A DNA stretch of 64,000 bases from Vitis vinifera (taxonomy: Eukaryota; Streptophyta; Magnoliopsida; Vitales; Vitaceae): positions 4,186,501-4,250,500 of the forward strand of contig NC_081823.1 of assembly GCF_030704535.1 (NCBI RefSeq). Direction: 5' to 3'. The notes beneath the pieces were generated by a model. That model saw only the letters and a program-made list of their open reading frames with translations. It was not told where the DNA came from and ran no database searches. A program made the position numbers and the translations under genes. This document shows positions 1 through 11,149 of this stretch, piece after piece (position 1 is the stretch's first letter; every line of letters starts with the position of its first letter).

Positions 1-782
1 GACCCAAAGCGGACAATATCTACATGGTTGGGTGCGGGTCGTTACAAGTCTCAAAATAGAATGAAAAAGCTCCCAAATTCAATCACAAATCTTCGCAAGC
101 TTCAAATTCTACACCTGTACAATTGGCCTAATTTGAGAAGACTCCCACCGAGCGTTACTACTTTGGAACAACTGAACATAATGCAGATATTTGGTTGTGA
201 TTCATTGGAATGCATGCCAAAGGGGTTCAGTAACCTCCATAACCTTCAAACTCTGTGGGGATTTACACCTGCAAGTTGGAGACACAAAGATGGATGCCGG
301 GTTGCAGAGCTGAGGCATCTCAATCAACTCAAAACTCTTTTCATTGAAATAAAGTCAGAGGATCAAATTGTAGAAGGCGAGTTGAACGTATTATCACAAC
401 TGCAAGACTTGAAGATTAGAGCCAGTAATGGAAGCAGTGGATTGGCTGGTAAGATTAATGGTTGGTTTTCTTCCCTCCAACAGCTGGAAAAATTGAGGCT
501 TTATGGTTTACAAGGAGTTACCACTCCAACATGGCTCAATCCAACTTCCCTTCCCAACTTGCGACATCTTTCAATTGTTTTCTCGGAGAGACTTGTGCAC
601 TTGAACCCCATTTTCTGGGACACCCAGAATGTGAAATGGATGATCTGGATGAACTGGATGAGGAATGGCCTATGATAAAAGGGGCAATGCCCTTTTTGAA
701 ACTGATGAAGGTTCAAGTGTGTCCCAAGCTCAAGCTTTTTCCCATTGATGTTACTCGAGAGGGTCAATGGAAGAAAGGATGA
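1..782 (+). pseudogene. 3' end of a CC-NBS-LRR disease-resistance gene (LRR part), frameshifted
   Basis: The frame is open from base 1, so the gene starts left of the window. Seen: leucine-rich repeats such as LPNSITNLRKLQILHLYN and LPPSVTTLEQLNIMQIFGC, followed by a block typical of the C-terminal LRRs of RPP13-like/CNL intracellular immune receptors. No NB-ARC motif is present in this part. The first frame ends at 675, while a second frame continues the family-like C-terminus (a DELDEEWP stretch, then LKLMKVQVCPKLKLFP) to a stop at 780-782. The switch lies between about 600 and 650, so a small indel has changed the last ~50 codons. The short frame would end in an abnormal tail. The gene may be a pseudogene, or the indel may be a sequencing error. 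The family call is firm; function in this genome is unknown. Confidence 0.8.
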
Positions 783-3113
783 AAACTTGAAAGATCATCA
801 CTCTAGTCATTTATCTTGTAGAATCATGCTTCTCTTCATCACATTTTTGAACTCATAAATCAAGTTGTTTTATGTTCTTCATATAAATAATGGGACCAAG
901 GTAGAAAAGAACGGAATTAGCTAAAACCGATAAGATCAAACTCGACACACAACAATGAGACTTAAATGCACATGTGACTTCACGTAATTGGTTGTACAAT
1001 AATGAGACCTAGATGCACGACTTAGTACACAACAATGAGACCTGCCTTCAATGTACATGTGACTTCTCTTAATTGGTCGACAATGAGACCTAGGTAGTGG
1101 CTTCACCGCATTGGCTGTGCCCCACCGTCTAAATAGTCCAATGAAAGATGCTAATATCTAAAGATTTGAATTGTCTTTTGGTTTCCTCTGCTTCATGCTA
1201 CACTGTTCAGTTACTGTTCCTTGGTCTCTTCTGAGAACTGAGGTCGCCCATGTTTTAAGTTCGACCCATTGGAGGGATGGCTTCCATTTTGGTACGAGGA
1301 GAACTGTCAGAGAAGAGAACGTGTTTTAGATGCTTAATTCAAAATTGTACAATTATTTGTCCATGCTAATCCAAAAGCTTCATTGTCTTCTTTTCTATGT
1401 ACGCGTCATGGCCCAATGATGATGTTTAGTGTTTTCCCCCACTTGATTCAAAACGTGTTCGCTTCCAAACGTAAAGAAATGTGACAAATAATGGGGCTGC
1501 TTGTTCTGAGAAGGTTCCTGAGATTATACATTGGAATGAAATGGGTCAACAAATATCTTTCCCAATCCACATTCTTGCAGTACTTGGTATAGATTCGAAT
1601 GAATTTTTTTTTTTTTAAAACAGGACATGGAGTTGCAAAGAGTAGGTTATGGAAGGGACCACCATGTGAGGCATTGCCATAAATTTCAACGCGAATGGGT
1701 CTTCTGATTAAAGAGGGCGAAATGTGGAAAACATTTCCCAAATGAATGAGAATCTACCATTTTTTGAACCTGCCCACCGCTCATGAGGCATTTGGGCAAA
1801 GTTTGTTCCCCCATGGACTTCTTGTAGACGCCTCCGCCAACTTCTCTTTGGACCCATCGCCACTGTCCTTCCCTATTCAAAGACAATTACCACGCACTCC
1901 CTCACATCTACTTCAGATCAATTTCTAATCCCTTTCAAGCTCTGAACTCAGCATTCAGTCGTACAACCAAATTTAAGGAAATTGGAGTACTAATTATACT
2001 CATTGCATTAAGCTACTGAGATGTCCTTGGTACTAAATGTAATGGTCGGTTAAGATAGGACGGTGGAGAGTCATAAAAAAAGGGGGGAGGAACATGGACC
2101 TTTGTGAATTCCACCTGATGTGATTGCTGACCACACAACCAAACCCCTTTAATATAATATTCTTATTAGAATAAAAGCATAAAACCCATGGTAGACAACA
2201 CCGAACTGTTGCTCAATCTTATCTAGCCTGCGTATTGGGATGGAGACGATCAACCCAATCCCGAGATATTTACCTTATTAAAAAAACCCATAAAATATCT
2301 CGCGACTAAGCCAAAAAAAAGCCTGATCACAAGATTCACAAGGACCCATGATTAAACTTAATTAAATTGATTTCTACTCATTGTTTATTCATATTCAAGT
2401 GGAGGAGTGTGAGCCACACAATTTTGGGTTTTTATTTTCCCCTTTTCCTGAACCTCACATTACCAGTAGCGTAGGGTGGACACCAGACACCATCCTGCAG
2501 TTCCCAGCCATGAACCAACCAGGAAGCTTGGGTGCAAGTGCAATAATGATGACGCTTAAAATTCAAAACGACATTGCAATTTGCTGCTTGGGTTGTGGGG
2601 ATTGTGGGCCTCTCTTGCTGCGTGGGAGATTAGGAGAGAGATCCCGGGTTCCAGCCCTTGTGCGACGTTTGGCACACCCACCACTGCACCCACCCCACCA
2701 CTCCTGCGCCTGACCCCATTTTTGTTCTGCATAGACGGCCCAGGTTTTGCCACCTTGCGTTGTGGCCCATGTCAGATGCCTACCCTCCTTTTTCCTATTT
2801 TGCAATCAATTTTCTTGGAATTACTCATTACACATCATAACACGGAAGTTAATAAGTCTGTCAGAGGGTTGTTGTAGGCGAAAGCTGGGTGGAATTTTTT
2901 AATTTAAATAAAAATTTATTAGGGGTTTAGAAGGGAGAAATTTTGGATACAAGGCAAACGATTACAGACATTAACCATTTCAGAACAAACAAATGATTTA
3001 GAAAGTGTTACAGAGGTATATCAACTTTAATTAGGGATAAAAATTAACAGATAAATTAGCCTATTTTTTTTATAAAAAAAAAGAAAAGAAAAAGAAAAAG
3101 AAAAAAAGCAACC
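783..3113. other. Intergenic, no gene recognised
   Basis: Short frames on both strands have no recognisable family features. The only structure I see is a loose minisatellite at 949-1130 (listed separately), a T-run near 1605 and an A/G-rich tract at 3068-3108 just beyond the stop of the B-box gene. Confidence 0.6.
949..1130. repeat. Degenerate minisatellite (CAATGAGACCT ... CATGTGACTTC ... AATTGG)
   Basis: About four diverged units share an ACAATGAGACCT core followed by ATGCACATGTGACTTC and AATTGGT-like segments. Spacing is roughly 45-65 bp. It lies about 170 bp beyond the LRR gene stop. No coding signal. Confidence 0.6.
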
Positions 3114-4393
3114 TCAAACTGTACGGGAAGGAATTGTCGGGTTAGCGGTAGGACGAAGATCAACGGCCCTGGGATCTTTGCTCAACTTGCAGATTCCGAG
3201 AATCATGGCCGGCGCTTCGTCGCCGGAGATAATGCTCTTCTGGAACCTCTTGATCGAGCCTACGATCGCCGTCGATGTTGACTCTGTTTCGCCTTGGTCT
3301 TCGAGCTTTAGCGATCGGTTCAGCTCTGTAGGTTGCCGTTCGTAACATGGCCTCCGGGAGCTCAAAGAAGTATCTTCTTCGTCGTACGCTGTTCTCGAAG
3401 CTTTGTGGTTGTGTTGCCAGGAGCAGCAGCCAATGTCATCCTGCTTTAGTCAAAGAACAAACTGACTGTTAGGTGTTGAAGAGTACTCAGTTTGGTTCCC
3501 GAGAAAGCTTGAGAAAAGAGAAGAAAATTTTGTCTCCGTCTCTACAAAATTAAAGAAATAGCCAACTCAGCTGAGCCTAACAGCTTTCGTTTTCTCTAGT
3601 CATATTCTAGAAAATGAAGTCTTAAGATACAGAAATTCATTTTCTTTCAGGTGCCAGTATTTTCTCGCACACCAAACAGAGTCAAACAAGAGACACCAAG
3701 GGTCGGGGTGACAGGAAAAGGTCTTCAACACCACAAATGCATTTTGGAATCGGAAAATTAAAACAGATCTAAGAAGCAGTAACGTTGGTTAGAGGATGAA
3801 AACGAGAAGCATACATCGGAATCGAGATCAAGATCTGCATTCTGACGCGTCCTCTTCAGCGCCGAAACACCTCCGCGGCCTCTGGCAGAGAACCTGCTCG
3901 AGGCCTCCCCATCTTCGCTGCTCGAAGAACTGGCATCGGGAGGGAGAAGCAGAGACGCCGCAGATGATGACAAAGGAACCACTTGATTTTCTCCATCTTC
4001 CTCTTCTTCAACATCATCATCTTCATCACCTTCATCGCCATCGTTCTCATCATCGTCATCGTGGTCATCATCATCATCCTCCTCGTCATCGGTATTACCT
4101 CCTTCACTCTCCCGGTCTTCACCGGAGCTCCGATGTCGGTCTTTGTCGCAACGGAGAACGCAGGCTTCGCAGACAGAGACGGTGGGGGCGAGGCGGGTGC
4201 CGGAGGCTTTCCAGGGAGTGGGAGCTTGACAAGCGTGGCAGAGGAGGCTCCTGGAGTGTCTGGCCACTAGGAAGTTGGCCCCATGAACCTTCTCGTCGCA
4301 GTCCCAGCACAGCCTCGCCTGATCCGACTCGCAGAACATCCTCGCCGGAAAGCTACACAGCTCGCACTCCTTCATCTCCTTCATCTCTCTCAA
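3114..4393 (-). CDS. B-box zinc finger protein, BBX28/BBX29 type (two exons)
   Basis: Nuclear regulator of the single-B-box class; Arabidopsis BBX28/29 act in light signalling by protein contacts with factors such as HY5 (family knowledge). Exon 1 is 4393-3815 (193 codons, phase 0), the intron 3814-3441 (374 bp; GTATGC donor, AAGCAG acceptor) and exon 2 3440-3114, giving 301 aa. B-box ligands are C10, C13, C21, D24, C29, C32, H37 and H46; then comes a degenerate second box (LLCHACQAPTPWKASG), a long Asp/Glu run at about residues 100-136, and NQVVPLSSSAA. Exon 2 begins DDIGCC and contains a TAIVGSIKRFQ stretch and AMILGICKLSK, which fits the family C-terminus. Without splicing the frame would run 18 codons into the intron. 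Met4 and Met7 are alternative starts. No lesion seen. Confidence 0.9.
3441..3814 (-). other. Intron of the B-box gene
   Basis: Inferred from a phase-0 GT...AG pair (donor GTATGC at 3814, acceptor CAG ending at 3441). The joined reading frame gives DLDSD-DDIG, matching the family sequence across the junction as I recall it. Confidence 0.85.
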
Positions 4394-4722
4394 TCCGCTT
4401 TCGTCTGTAACTCCAAGATGAAAGAAGAGGCTTTCCTCAATTCACAGAAATATCCTAGATTCTCCCAAATTTTACATGGGTTAATTACGCGGTATGCAAG
4501 GGATTAAATGGCCTGGCCATTTGGGAATAAAAATCTCAGCGGCTGTTTCAGAGTCAGTTACTTGTTCAAAGGGGTCAATAGCCTGATTTTGGGCACGCCA
4601 TGTGCCAGGCACATGACCATTTTCCCACAACCTTATTATTACTATTCCATCATGTTTTTACTCATAATCCTCCTCTCTTGATATTTTATCAATCCAATAT
4701 CTGCTTTGCCTGCCCATAAAAA

Positions 4723-4736
4723 CTTTATTATAAATT
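4723..4736 (-). promoter_or_regulatory. Possible TATA element of the B-box gene
   Basis: Reads AATTTATAATAAAG on the minus strand, about 330 bp upstream of the start codon and just downstream of the G-boxes. Weak evidence on its own in AT-rich DNA. Confidence 0.3.
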
Positions 4737-4774
4737 CCAATTACTAATTAAGCAGGTGGACCGTGGGGGATACC

Positions 4775-4780
4775 CACGTG
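4775..4780. promoter_or_regulatory. G-box CACGTG upstream of the B-box gene
   Basis: Perfect palindromic CACGTG about 380 bp upstream of the B-box start codon. G-boxes bind bZIP (HY5) and bHLH (PIF) factors; binding here is inferred. Confidence 0.55.
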
Positions 4781-5038
4781 AAACCCACCTGAGCCTCCAC
4801 TCAGCATCCGACGTGTACCCGTGGCCCCCACCCTTACTGTTATCCACACCACACCTCGTCTTTCGGCCGTCAATAATTCCTTTATTCAAATCTTCATTTC
4901 CTTTTTCCAAATTTTATACTCTATCCCCTTCCATAAAAAATAAAAAACTCCACAGGCATGGGCTGGCGGGCTGGGCAGACAGTCGTGGCAGCAGCACCGC
5001 CACGTTCAGGGCATCTTCCAGGGATTGCGAAATTTAGC

Positions 5039-5057
5039 CACGTGGCGAAAGCACGTG
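5039..5057. promoter_or_regulatory. Pair of G-boxes (CACGTG, 13 bp apart)
   Basis: Two perfect CACGTG hexamers at 5039-5044 and 5052-5057, about 650 bp upstream of the B-box start, with further ACGTG cores at about 4811 and 5069. With the site at 4775 this is dense for such AT-rich sequence and suggests light or ABA control of the minus-strand gene. Confidence 0.5.
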
Positions 5058-5059
5058 AA

Positions 5060-8000
5060 GGAGTCCTACGTGGGAGGAGGTGATTGAGAGTAGGCATGAG
5101 GAGTGGTGAGGTGGAACTGGAAGGTTACGTGAGAGAGAGAGGGAGAGAAATAAATGAAGAATGTGTGGGTGTGGGAGATGGAGAGGCAGAGGGGATTGTG
5201 TGGAGGGGGAGAGATGTTAGGTTCCATGCACCCAGACAGGTGCATGGCATGGCAGGTTTCAAATTCCAAAGATGGGACTACTCAAAGTTGATGTCCACAC
5301 TGGTGTGGTGTGTGCCCCACACCTAATCTCCACTCTCCATTTTCCATTCTCCACATTCTAATTTCTTATTATTATTTTATTTATTATATATATATATATA
5401 TATATCCATCATTATCCAATTTCTTATTATTATTATTATTTTCATGAAATTTCTATTCTATGATACCTACTCATATAATTATATTACATTTTAATCGTTA
5501 TCCACCTCTAAATATGGGTGGTAATTGAAATATTTCACTTGCAACAATAATTTTATAAGATATTTAAAAATGATTTTGATAATATTGGAAATATTTTTAT
5601 TTAAAAATAATTAGTATCCGTTTAATAACTATTTTTTAAAACCATTTTTAGTTATCTAGAAAAAAAACAAAAAAAATTATGTTTGAAAAATAAAAAATAA
5701 AAAATAAAAAATATTTTTTTACAATATCTTGTAATTGTTTTTACTTGTTCTTTTATCACTATTTTAAAAAATAATTATATAAATATGAAAAATGATTAAA
5801 AATAAAACACTAAAATATATTTAAAAATATAGAAAATAGGTTAAAAGACATTTCAAGTTCGATATTTATTCAACGAAACATCAAATAATAGTTTTCAAAA
5901 ATTGGTTTTGAAAACTGTTACTAAATAAGGCCTAGATATTTAAAAATATAGAGAATTTCATTAATTAACATTTGATAAATAATTTTTATGGGACATATTA
6001 CCAAAAGTATTATAAAAATATTTTATAATTAAAAAAACATTCTAAAAGTATTTTGGGTGGAAGGTTTATCAATAAAAGTGGTAGAAGCTCAAAGTTCTTT
6101 TATCAGAATATAATCCAAACAAATGTTAATTAAAATGTTTCACGGTGAGTTGTTGCTTCAAATATCACATATTTAAATTGGTTTTAAGTAAAAGTAGGCC
6201 AAGAAGCCCGAACATGAAGCTATGTTTGGAGACCTTTTCCATTTTGCTGTCTTAAATAATAATAATAATTTTTATATAAAAACATGAACTTATCTTATGC
6301 AATTAAAAAAAAATATTTTAAAATTTGAAATAGTAAATTTTTTAAAAACAATTTTTAAATTTGAAATATTTTTAAAGTAAGTCTCCAAAAACTTATACTT
6401 TTCTATTTTTAAAAATAGAGAAAAAAATCAAATGATATCATAATATCAAAATTATGTCAAGTGGGTTATTAATTAATTACTACTTTTTTTTTTCCTTTCC
6501 TTTTTGGGGCCTAGGGAGCATGAGTTTGAACTTTGAAGAGAAAAGGCAAATTAAATAAATAAATAAATAAATAAATAAAAAGGAAGCTGCAGTGGGTCAA
6601 AGAGGACTGCAGGGTGAGTGCATTGCCTGCTTACTTTCATATTTGGATAGACAAGTTTTGGCATTTTTCTCTCACATGTTTGACAAAAAATGGTCAAAAT
6701 TCTGAAAAAATAAAAGTAAAAATTGGATAAGAGTCGTAAGACTAGAGGAACTTTTCCAAAGTGGGCTTGCAGTACTGCAAGCAGCCCAGTCCAGTCCAGT
6801 CCAGTCCAGTCCAGTACATTGGCTCCATTATGGTTTCTTGACAATGGGCCCACAGAGCCCCAGCCTGGGTTGGGCTCATTTGTGACCCCATTGCAAAGTT
6901 TCTGAATTGTAACACTTTAACTCACAGCTTCCTTGACTGCTTAGAACTTTCTAATTTTAAGAAACTGTTTTCTATGTAGCATTTACATTCTATCACAAGC
7001 CTAAAACCCATCTTTACTAAAGTCAGAAGTGAAGTGCTTTCATAAAAGAACTTTTTGGAAGTACTTTTTAGTCTTCACACCAGAAGATCCTTCTGTCAAA
7101 AGAATCTTCATCGTTTATGTTACTCCAAGAACCCTAACTGTATTAACCAGTGGATGGAACTTGAAGAATGAATGCACATGGGTTGTTTTTTCCTCAGCTT
7201 TAAAGGAGATTGGTGTCAGCTTTATACCCATACCCCAATTAACAACTACTGAATGTCATGACCCAGTACTCATCAGTCATCACTAGGGTTTGTTCTTTCT
7301 TTCTGTTTCTAATTCTTTTTCTATTTTGGACCACAGAAAAATTCCATGGCTGGCTGATGGTCCATGTCATCTCAAATAATTAGTTGAATTAAAGTTTGAG
7401 CCATGTGTAAGATTATTGTTCATGATTTAATATTGAGAAATCTCATCTGTCTTTCTTCTGAAAAACTAAAAAGACTTTTCCTCACCCACTCCACTTTTCT
7501 ACCACAGTTTCTTCCATGAAGGAATTGATTGGATAATTGAGTTGGGTGATCGAGTTAACTCAGTACTTCATCATGAATATGCATGAATGGGTTCTTTCAT
7601 GAGGGAATGATTTGATTCAATGATACTTTTCTACCATTTTCTAGTTGCCAAATCATTCCAAAATGAATATTCAAAGAAATTCCATGGCAAATTGAGACAC
7701 TGCTGGGACTAAAATGGGGAAGTCTTGTTTCCCCAGTGCTGAAACTAGTGGTTTCCCCCCAATTCTAGACAACCAAACACATTCTTAGAGAGGGAATTAG
7801 TAGATTACCCAGAAGGGAAAATTCGTGCACTACCACTGAAATGCATTGTAATTCTGAATGAATCGACACAATTTGCATCAAATTTGATTTAAGTTGCATT
7901 CAACAGATATGTTTGATATCATAGAATAATTTTTCAATCCAACTGAAAATAAATAATTGCTAGAGAAGAAAAGAAAAGAAAAGAAAAGAAAAGAAAGGAA

Positions 8001-8171
8001 AAGCCAAGGAACTCTACTATGATTATTCTGATATCCAGTAACAGCACCATATCGATCGACTCACATTTATTCTCCCAGCATCTTGACGAAGAGGATGAAA
8101 ATGTAAAGATATATGAAAGAAGCCATGAGCATCATAGCCAAGCTAAAACCCTAGAGCTTCCATCTTCTGCT
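5060..8171. other. Intergenic, AT-rich, with simple repeats
   Basis: No gene recognised. It contains an (AT)n tract at about 5386-5405, (AAAT)n at 6553-6580, a CCAGT pentamer array at about 6784-6816 and an (AAAAG)n tract at about 7968-7997. Confidence 0.6.
6784..6816. repeat. Pentamer microsatellite (CCAGT)n
   Basis: About six perfect tandem copies of CCAGT. It creates the repeated LDWTG or SPVQS translations in short frames, which are not genes. Confidence 0.85.
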
Positions 8172-8504
8172 TCATATGTACATCTCCTCCACCCACTGCT
8201 TGGGTCCGTCCATCAAACCAGGACTCAATCTGAACATGAGAATGCAAAACTCCATCTGATTGAGAGCCCCATCTCCATCCAAGTCTCCCTCGCTCAACAT
8301 GCACACAAGCTCATCATCTCCCATGTCCTGCAACCCTAGCAGAATGGTGTTCCTCCTCAAGCTCTCAAATGTGATGAGCCCTTTTTCCACGTCCATCAGC
8401 AAGTGAAACCCATTGCAGAGCTCTACTATGAAACCCTCGGCCCCCAACCGCTCGATCATGGATGGGAAGTAGTCCTCAAACTGCACTCCGCCCTCAACTT
8501 CCAT
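8172..8504 (-). CDS. EF-hand calcium-binding protein of the PBP1/CMI1/KIC family
   Basis: Small intronless gene, 110 aa, full length for this single-EF-hand family. A canonical 12-residue loop lies at 74-85 (DLDGDGALNQME: D74, D76, D78, N82, E85). The N-terminal half (about 33-60) is the degenerate partner hand, and the tail ends PKQWVEEMYI. Relatives in Arabidopsis are PBP1 (binds the PINOID kinase), CMI1 (binds the ROP effector ICR1) and KIC (binds the kinesin KCBP): calcium-responsive regulators of auxin response or the cytoskeleton (family knowledge). Which partner applies here cannot be told. It lies about 3.8 kb from the B-box gene on the same strand; the two families also neighbour each other in Arabidopsis. 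No lesion seen. Confidence 0.9.
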   Translation of the reverse strand: MEVEGGVQFEDYFPSMIERLGAEGFIVELCNGFHLLMDVEKGLITFESLRRNTILLGLQDMGDDELVCMLSEGDLDGDGALNQMEFCILMFRLSPGLMDGPKQWVEEMYI

Positions 8505-11149
8505 TTCTGCAACAATTTGAGCTCGAGGAACAAGATTTTGATAGCTTGGGAGTGCTGGTTTGAGAGGGGATCGAGATGCTGAGAAGCGAGAGAAGTGGGG
8601 ATTAAATAAGAGGATGAGGGGAAAGAGGGAACATCAAAGGGTACAAATTTGTAGACATAAACAAGATTATTTATGATGGTTGTGAGCTTCTTGCACCTTT
8701 CATTGTGAGCTTCCTTCTAGGAAGCTGCATGGAATCAATGGGATCTTTTCTGGAGATGATGGCATGTGGCAAAATGAACTTAGGGTAAGAAATAATTGCA
8801 GATATGCCATACATGGTGGATGTCAATGTCAATTTTCTTTTCTTTTCTTTTCTTTTTTAATCAGGTGATCACTAGGGTTTAAAACCCACTGCTAGCAACC
8901 AAAAGAATAGAAAAAGAAAGAAAAAGCTAGTACCCACAAAAATGAAAATGACAGTGTTCGTGCATATATTCATCTACAAATGATACTATTCGAAATATTA
9001 GTGTGAATTTTATCAAATTTTTATGGGAAATTTGAAGGAAAAATGATATTGCCTAACCAAAAAAGGATATGGGTATGGGTAATAGCAAGTGGGGTTCTTC
9101 AAAAAAAAAAAAAAAAACAAATATACAGAAGACAAAAAAGGCTTGTTTGGTTCTATTTTTTTAATATGGGTTTCTAACATAATTTTTCTTTTGTAAAATA
9201 AGAATCTCTCTTGGATTTCAAAAGAAAGCTTTGTGTTAATCAATCCAAGATATGCAGCCAAACACATCTTGTAAAAGATGAGAATTTGATTTTCTTTTCT
9301 TTAATAATGCATCAGTAACATGCTCTACACAAATAATATGGAAACGGTCAGGGAATTAGTTGTTGTCATATATTTTGTTTGGACGGAGGGAATTCACTTT
9401 TTGGTCTGTGTTCTTTATGTGAAATCATGTGGCATGCATGCATGCCCAATCCCATTCTAGATTTCAAGAGAGGGAAACAACTTTTAGGGCTAAGCTCCAA
9501 ATCCAACCTCCCTAATGGGTTAACTAATCCAACCCACAATTAGATTTTCCCAACTGGAAAATCCCCATTTTTTTCCCAAGAAAATTAATGAGTGGGTGTA
9601 AGATTCCAAGGACCCATATGAGGATATCAGATAATACAAAGGTCACTTGGTGATATGTGCAGTGTTGGCTTATCAAAAGGCAGCCCCCCTTTGGAATAAT
9701 AAATAGAGAGAGGACAAAAAAAGTGACACACAAAATGACAAGAGAAATGAATTAAAAATTTGGGATTGGAAGGTTCTTGGATCTTACTCTTCTTTCATTG
9801 GAACGTAAAAGAATGTGACAAGGCAGAAATATGAAGCCATTTGCATGGGTTTTGTTGCATCTCTCACTGTCAAAAGGAAATTTCAGTGCAATTTCCTTCC
9901 CCACAAAAAGTACACTGGCCTGGCCTTTTATGATACCCCATGTACGTTCATCTCTCCCCCCCTCTGCACTACACCATTTCACCCTTCACCTTGTTCTCAC
10001 TCTCTTCTTCTTCCCTTGCCTTGCCTAATTCCAGTGCTCCAACAAAACACCATCATTCCCTTAATTCTAAATTCAAATTCTTGCCTATCGCAGTTTCTGA
10101 ATTTATCAGAAATTAATTTATTTTCAATCTTCCATCATTTTTTTTATTTACTTTCTTCAACCTTTTCATCCTTGTTAGGTAGAAAAAGGGAAGTTCTTTG
10201 TAATCCACACACCATACGTACCATCCACCATGCTTGTGATTGATGTAACATAAAGTTTTTCAAAAGTCTTCAAATAATTTTGAGTCTTTACTTTGAATAT
10301 GTATCTGCTTCTGTTCATGGCTGATGTGATTATGTCTTTTTTTTTTTTTAGGGTAAAAAAATTTAAATTTTCTTTCAATTATTTAATTTATTTTAATTTT
10401 CATGACTTGTAGGATAAAAATAAAGTGTATCAAATAATTAATGAATAAAGTTGATGTTTATGATAGACATGATCATAATTGGAGGGTACGATGATTGAAG
10501 GATGTTATAATTGATCATCATTATTATAAATAAAAGTAGTAAAGGAAGTAATTTTAGCCTCTACATATTTTATGTTTCCAAATAGAAAAATAATGATAAA
10601 TTTGATATTTTAAAATTTAAAATTAATTATTTCGAAGGTAGATAAATTAAAAAAAAATGTTAGATTTACGTATTAAAGCTTTTTAAAATATTATTAAGGC
10701 TATTTGATAACTATTGTTTAAAAAAGTTCTAAAAAATAGTTTTTAATAATAATTTTTTTTAAAACTGTTCTATAGTATTTTATATAATAAAAATCTATTT
10801 GAGAATTTAAAATATTTTTAATTTATTTTTAAAAATGCTTTAAAAATAATTTTTATATTTATAATTTTATTTTTAATTATTATATATGTTTATATAATTA
10901 TATTTTAAAATAGTTCTAAAAACAATTTAAAACAATTATATATATTTTAGAATAGAAAACATAAAATAGTTTTTGGTTATAAAACATAAATTTTAATTTT
11001 TTATTTTAAAAATTAAAAAATTATTCTTAAAAATAGTTATCGAATACTAAATATTTGATTTTGAAATATTTTTCAAATTTATTTTTGAAAACATATTTCA
11101 AAAGTTTATCTAAAACAACAGACACTTAATTCAAAATTTGGGGGGAATT
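8505..11149. other. Intergenic, AT-rich, no gene recognised
   Basis: Includes the presumed promoter of the EF-hand gene (about 8505-9000). Short frames at 9.0-10.4 kb are low-complexity or pyrimidine-rich and show no domain. Confidence 0.6.

Noticed and set aside
3796..4410. Plus-strand frame of 204 codons over the B-box gene
   Set aside because: Shadow of the minus-strand acidic and Ser-rich coding sequence; no domain.
9752..10243. Overlapping 76- and 142-codon frames
   Set aside because: Pyrimidine-rich low-complexity sequence; opposite-strand frames over the same bases and no family features.
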